NCBI GenBank assembly: GCA_022361035.1
Contig: JAKSBP010000001.1
Location: forward strand, 1 to 33,782
Direction: 5' to 3'
Source: Clostridia bacterium
GTDB taxonomy: Bacteria > Bacillota > Clostridia > Peptostreptococcales > Caminicellaceae
Length of the DNA stretch: 33,782 nt
Each line of letters begins with the position of its first letter. Within the stretch, counting starts at the first letter, position 1. Positions 25,877 through 33,763 of the stretch are shown here, piece after piece. The translations under genes were made by a program, and so were the position numbers. Below the pieces are notes generated by a model. The model saw only the letters and a list, made by a program, of their open reading frames with translations, was not told where the DNA came from and made no database searches.

Positions 25877-26818
25877 TCATTTATTTTTTCTATCTAGTAA
25901 TACTGCCACCAGGATTACTACCCCTTTTGCTAATAGCTGATAATACGATGACACATCCATAAGATTAAGAGCATTGTTTAAAATCCCTATAATCAATGCA
26001 CCAATAATGGTTCCAATTACTCCACCTACTCCTCCCGATGGACTCGTACCTCCAAGGACCACCGCTGCTATAGCATCTAATTCGTATCCAGAACCTGCTT
26101 GTGGTTGAGCTGATGACAATCTTGAAGTAATTATAATTCCGGCTAATGCTGCAAAAATCCCAGAAATTGTGTAGACATAGATTTTAACTTTATTAGTATT
26201 GATGCCCGAAAGAAATGTTGCTTCCTCGTTTCCTCCTAGAGCATAAATATATCTTCCTAGTCTCGTATATTTTAAAATATAAAAGGATAATGCAAATATT
26301 ATGGCGGTAATATAAATTGGTACTGGTATACCAAATAGATACCCTTCCCCGATTTTTGCAAAGGCTTCAGCACTTTTCTCATATCCTGTACTTATTGGTT
26401 TTCCTTGTGTATAAACCAAGGTGTATCCCCTTACCAAAGTCATTGTAGCTAAGGTGGCAATAAAGGCTGGTACTCTTCCTTTACTTATCACAAATCCATT
26501 AAATGTCCCAATTAAAGCTCCCACAGCTAATGCTGCAAAAAAAGCAATACCTACATTAACCCCACTGGCTATCATACTTGCTGCAATGGCTCCTGATATA
26601 GCTAAAGTAGAACCTACGGAGAGATCGATTCCACCTGTTAAAATTACAAAGGTCATCCCCGCTGCAATAATAGAATTTAGTGATATTTGCCTAAAAACAT
26701 TTAGAAAATTTGATAGGGTTAAAAACCTTGGATTCATTATTGATATAATAACTAAGAATAATATTAATCCAACAACATATTGATACTTTAAAATTTTTTT
26801 ACTAGATAACACTTTCAT
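25877..26818 (-). CDS. rbsC: Ribose ABC transporter permease
   Basis: 313 residues from the ATG at 26818, with GGGGGT upstream; an upstream ATG in the same frame would extend it into rbsA and is not preferred. About ten membrane segments with the family motifs TGGIDLSVGSTLAISGAIAA and AVVLGGTSPSGGVGGVIGTI typical of RbsC/BPD_transp_2 permeases. It forms the ribose channel driven by RbsA. The start codon shares one base with the rbsA stop codon (TAATG), so translation is coupled. Confidence 0.95.
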   Translation of the reverse strand: MKVLSSKKILKYQYVVGLILFLVIISIMNPRFLTLSNFLNVFRQISLNSIIAAGMTFVILTGGIDLSVGSTLAISGAIAASMIASGVNVGIAFFAALAVGALIGTFNGFVISKGRVPAFIATLATMTLVRGYTLVYTQGKPISTGYEKSAEAFAKIGEGYLFGIPVPIYITAIIFALSFYILKYTRLGRYIYALGGNEEATFLSGINTNKVKIYVYTISGIFAALAGIIITSRLSSAQPQAGSGYELDAIAAVVLGGTSPSGGVGGVIGTIIGALIIGILNNALNLMDVSSYYQLLAKGVVILVAVLLDRKNK

Positions 26819-28320
26819 TAAGACTGTACCCCCTTTATACCAAATGCACATCCCATAATTTTTTCTTGTGTAGCCTCCCCTCCATCAATAATACCCATTA
26901 TCTCCCCCCCATGCATAACCATTATCCGATCACTCATTCCAAGGATTTCAGTAATTTCTGAAGATATCATAATAATAGCCATTCCTTGCTTTTTAAACCT
27001 ATTAATAATATCATATATCTCCTTTTTGGCTCCTACATCTACTCCCCTAGTTGGTTCATCTAATATTAATACCTTGGGGTTTGTTGCTAAACTCTTTGCA
27101 ATAGCAACTTTCTGTTGATTACCACCGCTTAAATTTTTTATCATTTGTTCAATGCTTGGAGTTTTAATAGACATATCTTTAACAAAATTTAAACAAATAC
27201 TTTCTTCTTCCTTTCCGTCTATTTTCCACAAAGCCTTCGATAATGATTTTAAAGCAGAGATACTCATATTTTTTTTCACACTTAAACCCAAAAATAACCC
27301 ATTTTCTTTTCGATCTTCAGATACATAGGAGATACCTTCATTAATTCCTTCTTCCGGAGATTTAATATCTATTTTTTTACCATCGATAATAATCTCTCCA
27401 CCCTCTTTTTTAATAGCACCAAATATAGTTTTTGCTAATTCCGTTCGTCCCGCTCCCATCAAACCAGAAACTCCTAAAATCTCCCCTTTATTAACCTTAA
27501 AACTAACATTGTTCAGGTATCTATTCTTTAACCCCTTCACCTCTAGGGCAGTCTCTCCACCTTTTACTTCTATCCTAGGAAACTGCTGACCCAGCTTTCT
27601 TCCAACCATTAATTCAACTATCTTATCCTCAGTTAACTCTTTAGTGCTATTCTCTGCAATAAACATACCATCCCTTAGAACAGTTGCATAATCGCAAATC
27701 TCAAAGACTTCCTTCAACTTATGGGAAATATAGACTATACTTCTTCCTTCTTTTTTTAATTGACGAATAACTTCAAATAATTTTAACGTTTCCTTATGGG
27801 TTAAGGAGTCAGTAGGTTCATCCATAATGATTACCCGAGCATTTATGGACAATGCCTTAGCAATCTCAACCATCTGCTGCTTTCCAAGACTTAGCTCTCC
27901 TAATAATCCACCAGGGTCTTCATTAACTCCTAATTGCTCCAACAATTTCCTAGAATCATTAAAAAGTTTCTTCCAATTAATCTTATGAAATTTATTTACT
28001 GGCTCCCTTCCTAAGAAAATATTTTCTCCAATAGTGAGATTGGAAATTAAATTCAAATCTTGATGTATAATAGCAATTCCTTTGTCCTGTGATTCCTTTG
28101 AATTTCTAAATTCAACTTTTTCACCTCTATAGTACATTTCTCCCGACGTTCTTTGATAAACTCCTGTTAATATCTTCATTAAAGTAGATTTGCCCGCACC
28201 ATTCTCACCTAATAAAGCCATAACTTTACCGTCTATGACTCGAAAATCGACTCCCTTTAATGCCTTTACTCCTGGAAACTCCTTAGTTATTCCCTTCATC
28301 TCTAATATAACGTTGTTCAT
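26818..28320 (-). CDS. rbsA: Ribose ABC transporter ATP-binding protein
   Basis: 500 residues from the ATG at 28320, preferred to the GTG nine bases earlier because AGGGAG then stands eight bases away. Two tandem ATPase domains as usual for RbsA. The first has Walker A GENGAGKST (38-46), signature LSLGKQQMVE and VIIMDEPTDSL. The second has the degenerate P-loop GLMGAGRTE, signature LSGGNQQKVA and LILDEPTRGVDVG, the normal asymmetry of this family, where the second site is thought not to hydrolyse ATP efficiently. It powers ribose import through RbsC and lies 12 bases after rbsD. Confidence 0.96.
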   Translation of the reverse strand: MNNVILEMKGITKEFPGVKALKGVDFRVIDGKVMALLGENGAGKSTLMKILTGVYQRTSGEMYYRGEKVEFRNSKESQDKGIAIIHQDLNLISNLTIGENIFLGREPVNKFHKINWKKLFNDSRKLLEQLGVNEDPGGLLGELSLGKQQMVEIAKALSINARVIIMDEPTDSLTHKETLKLFEVIRQLKKEGRSIVYISHKLKEVFEICDYATVLRDGMFIAENSTKELTEDKIVELMVGRKLGQQFPRIEVKGGETALEVKGLKNRYLNNVSFKVNKGEILGVSGLMGAGRTELAKTIFGAIKKEGGEIIIDGKKIDIKSPEEGINEGISYVSEDRKENGLFLGLSVKKNMSISALKSLSKALWKIDGKEEESICLNFVKDMSIKTPSIEQMIKNLSGGNQQKVAIAKSLATNPKVLILDEPTRGVDVGAKKEIYDIINRFKKQGMAIIMISSEITEILGMSDRIMVMHGGEIMGIIDGGEATQEKIMGCAFGIKGVQS

Positions 28321-28332
28321 CCCCTTCACTCC

Positions 28333-28752
28333 CTAAAAAACAACACCGGATTTTAGCATTACATTTGCATAGGGTGTAAATTCACCTGTTCTTATAGCAG
28401 CCTTAGACTCCTTCGTTACTTCTTTAAAATCTTCATGGGAAATCTCAATTACTTTAATTTTAATATTTTCCACATCTTCTATAGACTTAATTTTTTTTAG
28501 AATACTCCTATACATATCTGGGCTAGCTTCCTTAATTTCATTAGCAATAACAATCTCTTCAACCTTTTGCTCATCTAATACCGCATCTAATACATCTAGA
28601 AATCTTGGAATACCCTTAGATACTGCTAAATCAATCCTTTGTATATGATTAGGAATAGGTAAACCACTATCGCCTATAACTAAACCATCCTTGTGACCTA
28701 ATTTTGAAATCACATAGGATATTTCAGAGTTTAATAATAAACCTTTTTTCAT
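28333..28752 (-). CDS. rbsD: D-ribose pyranase
   Basis: 139 residues, full length. It interconverts the pyranose and furanose forms of ribose so that the kinase receives its preferred form. The family start MKKGLLLNSEISYVISKLGH carries the catalytic His20, followed by VIGDSGLPIP and the C-terminal FTPYANVMLKSGVVF. It lies between rbsK (57 bases upstream) and rbsA (12 bases downstream). One of the more strongly conserved members of the operon. Confidence 0.95.
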   Translation of the reverse strand: MKKGLLLNSEISYVISKLGHKDGLVIGDSGLPIPNHIQRIDLAVSKGIPRFLDVLDAVLDEQKVEEIVIANEIKEASPDMYRSILKKIKSIEDVENIKIKVIEISHEDFKEVTKESKAAIRTGEFTPYANVMLKSGVVF

Positions 28753-28809
28753 ATCTATTCCCTCCCTTTATTTGATGATTTGTAGCTTTCATAGTTTTAC
28801 ATTTGAATA

Positions 28810-29727
28810 TTATCCTTGATTTAATCCTTTAAAGTCCTCTACTTCTTTAAGGGTAGGTAAAGAGCTTTGTGCTCCCTCCTTAGTTACCGTCAAAGCACCT
28901 ACCTTAGTAGCAAACTGGATTGATTCTTCCATTGTTTTACCTTGCCATAGTGCCACTGCAATGCCTCCTATAAAACTATCTCCTGCTGCCGTTGTATCTA
29001 CAGGCTTTACCCTATATGCTGGATATATCCTGCTTTCGTTTCCATTTATGTAAAGAGAGCCTTTATCTCCCATAGTTACAATTAATTCCTTTACTCCTTT
29101 ATCTATTAAAATCTTTGCAGCCGATATAATATCTAACTCACTTTCTATTGCTTTACCACTCAAAACCTCTAGTTCTGTCTCATTTGGTATCAATAGGTCA
29201 ATATAACCGATTAGCTCATCGTCTAATCTAGCTGCTGGTGCTGGATTCAATATGCTATACTTACCAAGCTCTTTAGCCTTTTTTAGTGTATACCTCACAG
29301 TATCAATAGGAGTCTCTAATTGTGCTACTACAATTTCCCCTTCTTCAATTGCCTCCAAAGAGTCGTCAATATCCTTCGGTGTCAATTTAAAATTTGCTCC
29401 AGGAACTACAACTATTGAATTATCACCTTCATCATTTACCATTATCATAGCAATTCCCGTTGGTGTATTCCTATCTGTTTTTATATACCTAACATCAACT
29501 CTATCTCTATTCAATGATTCTTTTAAATCCCTTCCAAAACTATCATCTCCAACCATTCCTATGATTTGTACCTTACCACCAAGCTTTGCTATAGCATCGG
29601 CTTGATTGGCCCCCTTTCCTCCAGGAACCTGTTTATAGGCATTACCAATCAGTGTTTCTCCTATCCTAGGCATAACCCTTACATTGGCTACTAAATCCAT
29701 GTTTAAACTTCCTAAAACAGTAATCAT
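28810..29727 (-). CDS. rbsK: Ribokinase
   Basis: 305 residues from the ATG at 29727, which has AGGTGGAAGGA before it; an upstream start at 29790 would enlarge the N-terminus without similarity to the family. PfkB fold: sugar-binding start VLGSLNMDLV, GGKGANQA (36-43), NPAPAARL, and the C-terminal anion-hole motif DTTAAGDSF with the catalytic Asp. It phosphorylates ribose to ribose-5-phosphate. First structural gene after the regulator, separated from it by 229 bases that hold a second promoter and several palindromes. Confidence 0.95.
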   Translation of the reverse strand: MITVLGSLNMDLVANVRVMPRIGETLIGNAYKQVPGGKGANQADAIAKLGGKVQIIGMVGDDSFGRDLKESLNRDRVDVRYIKTDRNTPTGIAMIMVNDEGDNSIVVVPGANFKLTPKDIDDSLEAIEEGEIVVAQLETPIDTVRYTLKKAKELGKYSILNPAPAARLDDELIGYIDLLIPNETELEVLSGKAIESELDIISAAKILIDKGVKELIVTMGDKGSLYINGNESRIYPAYRVKPVDTTAAGDSFIGGIAVALWQGKTMEESIQFATKVGALTVTKEGAQSSLPTLKEVEDFKGLNQG

Positions 29728-29772
29728 TCCTTCCACCTCTCTTAGATAATGACTTCCCTTTAATAGTTTTAT

Positions 29773-29942
29773 ATTATAGATAAACAACACTAAAACTTAA
29801 AATAAAGTTGTTTCACTATAATGAAACAATGTTAAACTTCAATTTATACATATTAAAAATATCAATGTTTTTGTGATTTTTTGATATGTATAAATTAACC
29901 TTTTAGTTTGTTTCACTATATATTATCTAGTTAAACGTTTAC
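29773..29942 (-). promoter_or_regulatory. rbsK promoter region with nested palindromes and LacI-type operator
   Basis: A perfect -10 TATAAT lies at 29773-29778 (minus), with only a weak -35. Upstream are TTGTTTCA/TGAAACAA inverted arms (29808-29829); a 13-base perfect inverted repeat AATTTATACATAT (29841-29853) with 29884-29896; a second TTGTTTCACTATA (29908-29920), exactly 100 bases from the first copy at 29808-29820; and TAAACGTTTA (29932-29941), a CG-centred palindrome of LacI/GalR type and probably an RbsR operator. Confidence 0.6.
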
Positions 29943-29956
29943 CTTGCTAAAAAAAA

Positions 29957-30961
29957 TTATGTTGACTGCCTTATAATCAATTCAGTATTTAGTACCAGTT
30001 CCCTTTTTATATTTTTTTCTGTAGGCTTATCTAAAATATCTATCAAAATCTCAACGGCTTTATAACCCATTTCATAATTTGGCTGTCTTATAGTGGATAA
30101 TTCAGGCTCAATAAACCTAGCCATATATATATCATCAAATCCAAGGACCCCAACATCTTCAGGTATTGATTTTCCCACATTCTTCAAGGCCTTTATAACA
30201 CTTAAGGCAATTAAGTCATTTCCACAAAATACAGCATCGAAATCTATATTTTTACTAAGAAGCTCTTGGATAGCTTTAAAACCCCATTCACTTCTATATT
30301 CACCGGCTAAAACATAATCCTTATTGTAATTGATTCCAAAATCTTCTAAGGCTTTTTTATACCCACTTAAACGATTTTTTGATGTATTAGTAGTTAAGGC
30401 CCCTGTAATAAAAGCTATTTTTCTATATCCCCTTGATAATAGATAATTTACACCATCGTAGGCTCCAGTAAAATTGTCTACTAATACCTTTCCCACAACG
30501 CCCTCTAGCTCCATATCCCTGTCAATAAGAACAATTGGAGTGGAGCCTATATTTAGTTTTTGAAATCCTACAGTTCTTTTTACTGATTGAGTAAAAATTA
30601 TACCATCAACCATTTTTTCAATTAGCATATTAATATAATTTTCTTCCTTCTCCATATTATCATCGGTGTTGCAAAAGATAATGTTATATCCACATTCATT
30701 GGCCTTATCCTCTGCGCCTCTTACCAATTCAGGAAAAAAGGGATTAGTAATATCAGGAATAACCAGCCCTATAGTTTTAGTCTGACGAGTAACTAAGCTC
30801 CTCGCTACTGTATTAGGAACATAATTATATTCCTCTACAATATTCAATACCTTCTGACGGGTTAAATTACTAATATTCTTATCTTTGCTATTTAGTATTT
30901 TTGAAACTGTTGCAGTTGATACTCCCGATAACTTTGCAATATCTTTTATTGTTATTTTCAT
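29957..30961 (-). CDS. rbsR: LacI-family regulator of the ribose operon
   Basis: 334 residues. The LacI helix-turn-helix is at the N-terminus (TIKDIAKLSGVSTATVSKIL, about residues 4-23) with the hinge helix VARSLVTRQT, followed by a periplasmic-binding-like sensor domain (TIGLVIPDITNPFFPELVRG ... FCGNDLIALSVIKAL). It most likely represses the operon without ribose, matching the gene order rbsRKDACB of Bacillus. CG-centred TAAACGTTTA-like sites occur on both sides of the gene (29932-29941, 31004-31013, 31017-31026), consistent with autoregulation and control of rbsK. Start codon ATG at 30961, with AAGGAG 12 bases upstream, a rather long gap. Confidence 0.92.
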   Translation of the reverse strand: MKITIKDIAKLSGVSTATVSKILNSKDKNISNLTRQKVLNIVEEYNYVPNTVARSLVTRQTKTIGLVIPDITNPFFPELVRGAEDKANECGYNIIFCNTDDNMEKEENYINMLIEKMVDGIIFTQSVKRTVGFQKLNIGSTPIVLIDRDMELEGVVGKVLVDNFTGAYDGVNYLLSRGYRKIAFITGALTTNTSKNRLSGYKKALEDFGINYNKDYVLAGEYRSEWGFKAIQELLSKNIDFDAVFCGNDLIALSVIKALKNVGKSIPEDVGVLGFDDIYMARFIEPELSTIRQPNYEMGYKAVEILIDILDKPTEKNIKRELVLNTELIIRQST

Positions 30962-30994
30962 TACCTATTTAGTCTCCTTAATTTAGCCATATAA

Positions 30995-31035
30995 AAACTT
31001 AGGTAAACGTTTTACTAAAACGTTTATCTAAGTTT
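30995..31035 (-). promoter_or_regulatory. Large palindrome: twin RbsR-like operators and possible terminator
   Basis: 30996-31013 (AACTTAGGTAAACGTTTT) pairs with 31017-31034 (17 of 18 positions) around a three-base loop. Each arm carries a CG-centred LacI-type half, TAAACGTTTT and AAAACGTTTA. On the minus strand the hairpin is followed by TTTTTATAT, so it may also terminate the gene ending at 31078. It lies between that gene and rbsR. Confidence 0.6.
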
Positions 31036-31077
31036 AGCATATAATACTTTTTTTTACAATACTTTTGAAATCATACA

Positions 31078-31368
31078 TTATTCTACAGGAATTAAAATAT
31101 CTATTCCTTCTATTATTTTATCTTTTCCTATAGATTTCACATCATATTTTTCTACTGTAAAGCATTCCTTCATTTTATATTTCGACTTAGGTAACCATGT
31201 TTGGAATATATAATTATATGTCATTTCTATATCAGCTAAGGGACCTTTATATGTAAATTTTAAACACTTTGATCTATCCACTTTTTTTGCTACAAATATA
31301 TAAGGAATTCTATCTAAAGTAGCGACTTTTACTGTCAGCATTTCAGTGGTCTTTATATTTGGATTCAT
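31078..31368 (-). CDS. Truncated GyrI-like effector-binding protein
   Basis: 96 residues. The C-terminal half matches the GyrI-like/AraC-effector-binding fold: KFTYKGPLADIEMTYNYIF, QTWLPKSKYKMKEC, FTVEKYDV and a final IDILIPVE strand. Family members are normally about 150 residues, or more when fused to DNA-binding domains, and consist of two SHS2-like repeats. Here the first repeat is missing and the N-terminus (MNPNIKTTEMLTVKVATLDR) has no clear ribosome binding site. Immediately upstream on the same strand another coding-like fragment ends in a stop at 31378. It is either a half-size protein or the remains of a gene in decay. Effector binding by the fragment is doubtful. Confidence 0.6.
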   Translation of the reverse strand: MNPNIKTTEMLTVKVATLDRIPYIFVAKKVDRSKCLKFTYKGPLADIEMTYNYIFQTWLPKSKYKMKECFTVEKYDVKSIGKDKIIEGIDILIPVE

Positions 31369-31377
31369 GGAAAAAAA

Positions 31378-31473
31378 TTATATCCTATAAAATTCTTCAG
31401 GAGTAATCCGATTTTCTAAAATCTTTATATCTTCTAAAAATTTCACCCATTCCTTTTCTGTTATTATGTTACA
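31378..31473 (-). pseudogene. Coding-like fragment upstream of the GyrI-like gene
   Basis: The minus strand reads CNIITEKEWVKFLEDIKILE then NRITPEEFYRI and a TAA at 31378-31380. The pattern resembles the short SHOCT-type tail (I-T-x-E-E-F) found at the ends of bacterial proteins. There is no start codon, and the frame is closed by a stop a few codons upstream, so it is a remnant. It overlaps the promoter of the trmO-like gene. Confidence 0.35.
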
Positions 31474-31496
31474 TTTAATATAATTTTATATATAAT
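31469..31496 (+). promoter_or_regulatory. Sigma-A promoter of the trmO-like gene
   Basis: TTACAT (31469-31474), 16-base spacer, TATAAT (31491-31496, perfect). Transcription would start near 31503, with AAGGAGG (31514-31520) and the ATG at 31529 following. Confidence 0.55.
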
Positions 31497-31528
31497 TATA
31501 ATTGATTTTACTTAAGGAGGAGATATAA

Positions 31529-31990
31529 ATGTTTAGTATTAATTCAATTGGCAAGGTTAAAAGTGAAAACTATAATTTTCAATTAGAAATTTGTGAAGCC
31601 TTTAGACCAGGCTTAAAAGAGCTAGATAAGTTTAGCCATATACACGTATTTTGGTGGGCTAGCAATCATGACAACGAAGCTGATAGAAATATAACTCAAA
31701 CTGAACTACCATATGCAAAGAATACAATTGGAGGAGTCTTTGCGTGCCGCTCTCCCTATCGCCCAAACCCAATAGCAGTTACTATTTGCAAAATAGTTAA
31801 TCTAGATATTGAAAATGGAATTCTAGATATTGAATACATTGATGCCTTTAATAATACTCCAATAATTGATTTAAAACCATATATCCCTGTAAGCGATCGT
31901 GTACAAGATGTCAATGTTGCAGCTTGGTTTTCTAATTTTCCTGATTGGTATGAAGAAGCCGGAGAATTTTTTAAAAACTACAGCTTTTAA
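31529..31990 (+). CDS. TrmO-like tRNA methyltransferase (YaeB/UPF0066 family), short form
   Basis: 153 residues, the single beta-barrel TrmO domain without the C-terminal extension found in E. coli TrmO (about 235 residues). Family motifs: IGKVKSE at the start, LDKFSHIHVFWW, FACRSPYRPNPIAVT (SAM-binding strand) and DAFNNTPIIDLKPYIPVSD. The usual D-G-T-P-L-L-D-I-K-P-Y block reads N-N-T-P-I-I-D-L-K-P-Y. TrmO methylates N6 of t6A37 in tRNA-Thr; short forms are common in Clostridia and Archaea and their substrates are not all tested. AAGGAGG eight bases upstream of the ATG. Convergent with the laccase gene, only 30 bases away. Confidence 0.85.
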   Translation: MFSINSIGKVKSENYNFQLEICEAFRPGLKELDKFSHIHVFWWASNHDNEADRNITQTELPYAKNTIGGVFACRSPYRPNPIAVTICKIVNLDIENGILDIEYIDAFNNTPIIDLKPYIPVSDRVQDVNVAAWFSNFPDWYEEAGEFFKNYSF

Positions 31991-32020
31991 AATTAATTAA
32001 GTCAATAAGAGGAGTGTAAC

Positions 32021-33556
32021 TTAATATACTACTTCAAAGGTTCTCATCATCTCGTGGTCTTCATGCTCCAATATATGACAGTGCCAGGGATACAAGCCAG
32101 TATATGGGCCAAACCTCATAATAATTCTTGTGATCTCCCCGGGATTGGCCCTAACCGTATCCTTCCATCCCCTTTCATTAAGGTCAGGCAATACTACAGG
32201 TCCAGTAGTAAGAATTTTCCCTGTTTCATTATAGTATTCAACATCAAAGGGCTGCCTATCTAATATTTGAAAGTTAACTAAGTGTAAATGTATAGGATGG
32301 GTAGAGTTTGCAAGATTAATGAGAGTCCAAATCTCAATATTACCTAAGCGAGGCTTAATTGTAACGGGGTCATCCCATCGCTTTCCATCAAGGAGAAGGA
32401 AAGCTCTACCGTACTTATCAGTCTCCCTTACTAGGGTAAGATTTCTTGTTAAGCTCGCCTCTCCTTCCTGTAGAGGTGTTATTGTACTTAATCTTTGAGG
32501 AATCACACTAAAATCATAGTTTGAAAGGGGAATAGAAACTCTAAACTGCATGATTCTACCTTCAGTCCTACAATATGCAGGATTTCCCCTTGGAAATGGT
32601 GAGGGTGCATCGTTAGTAATTAAAATATTTTGTCCCCAATATTCAGAAAAATCTATTATTACATCAGCCCGCTCAGCTGGAGCAAGCAAAATTTCCCTAG
32701 TTATAATAGGCCTTTGAAGGAATCCCCCATCGGTTCCAATTTGATAGAAGGGCTGCCCCGTTGAGAGTCTCATCCTATAGAATCTAGAGTTAGAGCCATT
32801 AATTATTCTAAACCTATACTTCCTTGGTTCTACCTCTAAATAGGGCCAAACCTTTCCATTTACCAATATAGTATCTCCAAAAAAATCAGGAACAACTGAA
32901 GGACATACACTGAGTACAGGTGGCTGGGGCTGTGTAGGATAAAAGAGAGAGCCGTCATCATTAAAGGACCTATCCTGAATGAGAAGAGGAATCTCATAGT
33001 TTCCCCTAGGAAGCCTTAGAAAGTTTTCTAGGGGGTCACGGATTATATAGGGACCTGCCAGTCCTGCATATACATTTAACCTAGTAATACCAATAGCATG
33101 AGCATGATACCAGAGAGTAGTACCACGCTGCCTATTTGGATAATCATATACCTTTCTAGTAAAATAGGGTCCTACTTCCTTATATCCCTTTGTAAACCAT
33201 GCATCGGGGTATCCATCACTCTCTGGCTCCACAACAGACCCATGTAGATGTATTACTGTTCTAACTCTAGGCTTATCTGGTTCAGCACCATGTACTGTAG
33301 TATCAACAGGAAGTAGATGCTTCTCTGGAAGGTCGTTTATCCACTTTACCTTTATCCATTCATTTCTATTTACTTCAATTATCGGCCCAGGATAATTACC
33401 TTCAAATCCCCACACCGTAGTTTTAGGAAGTTCTTTGTGAAGGCTTTGCTTAAATTCCTGCATTTTAACTTCGTAATAGGGTACTCCGTCCTTTGTACCC
33501 TTGGGTTTAAGGATTCTAGGTATAGGCAGCTTATCTACAAATTGAGATAGAGACAT
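32021..33556 (-). CDS. cotA: Multicopper oxidase, spore-coat laccase CotA-like
   Basis: 511 residues from the ATG at 33556. An in-frame ATG 18 bases upstream is rejected because it falls inside the strong GGAGGAG ribosome binding site, and the chosen start MSLSQFVDKLPIP matches Bacillus CotA (MTLEKFVDALPIP). Copper ligands are complete: HLHG (His103, His105), WYHAHA (His151, His153), HPIHLH (His420, His423, His425) and HCHILEH...M (His492, Cys493, His494, His498, axial Met503). The family motif WYHDH is WYHAH here. No signal peptide, as for CotA, which is assembled on the spore surface. It oxidises phenols or pigments with O2, noteworthy in an otherwise anaerobe-like gene set. Confidence 0.92.
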   Translation of the reverse strand: MSLSQFVDKLPIPRILKPKGTKDGVPYYEVKMQEFKQSLHKELPKTTVWGFEGNYPGPIIEVNRNEWIKVKWINDLPEKHLLPVDTTVHGAEPDKPRVRTVIHLHGSVVEPESDGYPDAWFTKGYKEVGPYFTRKVYDYPNRQRGTTLWYHAHAIGITRLNVYAGLAGPYIIRDPLENFLRLPRGNYEIPLLIQDRSFNDDGSLFYPTQPQPPVLSVCPSVVPDFFGDTILVNGKVWPYLEVEPRKYRFRIINGSNSRFYRMRLSTGQPFYQIGTDGGFLQRPIITREILLAPAERADVIIDFSEYWGQNILITNDAPSPFPRGNPAYCRTEGRIMQFRVSIPLSNYDFSVIPQRLSTITPLQEGEASLTRNLTLVRETDKYGRAFLLLDGKRWDDPVTIKPRLGNIEIWTLINLANSTHPIHLHLVNFQILDRQPFDVEYYNETGKILTTGPVVLPDLNERGWKDTVRANPGEITRIIMRFGPYTGLYPWHCHILEHEDHEMMRTFEVVY

Positions 33557-33652
33557 TTTTAATTTCTCCTCCATAATATTCTTAACTTCTTAAGACCATT
33601 TTTTAAAATTTCATCTATTATAGAAGAGTGAGTTACAAACTTAATAGACGAA

Positions 33653-33763
33653 AGCAGCCACTGAGGTTTCCTTTAGAGCGATTTTTATGAATCTGTTTTA
33701 CCTTCTATTATCTATCTATAAACAGATTTATAGCATGAGCCTAAAGGATTCTCTGTGGCTGCT
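33653..33763. repeat. Structured repeat element, copy 2
   Basis: Near-perfect inverted arms: 33653-33676 (starting AGCAGCCAC and ending TCCTTTAG) against 33741-33763 (starting CTAAAGGA and ending GTGGCTGCT). Inside is a 12-base-pair hairpin, ATGAATCTGTTT (33687-33698) with AAACAGATTTAT (33720-33731), around a loop containing ACCTTC and ATTAT, then GCATGA. Core and loop match copy 1; the outer arms do not. It lies just upstream of the laccase gene. Confidence 0.6.

Noticed and set aside
29808..29920. Repeated TTGTTTCACTATA motif considered as the start of a CRISPR array
   Set aside because: Only two copies, 13 bases long, 100 bases apart, with no cas genes nearby.
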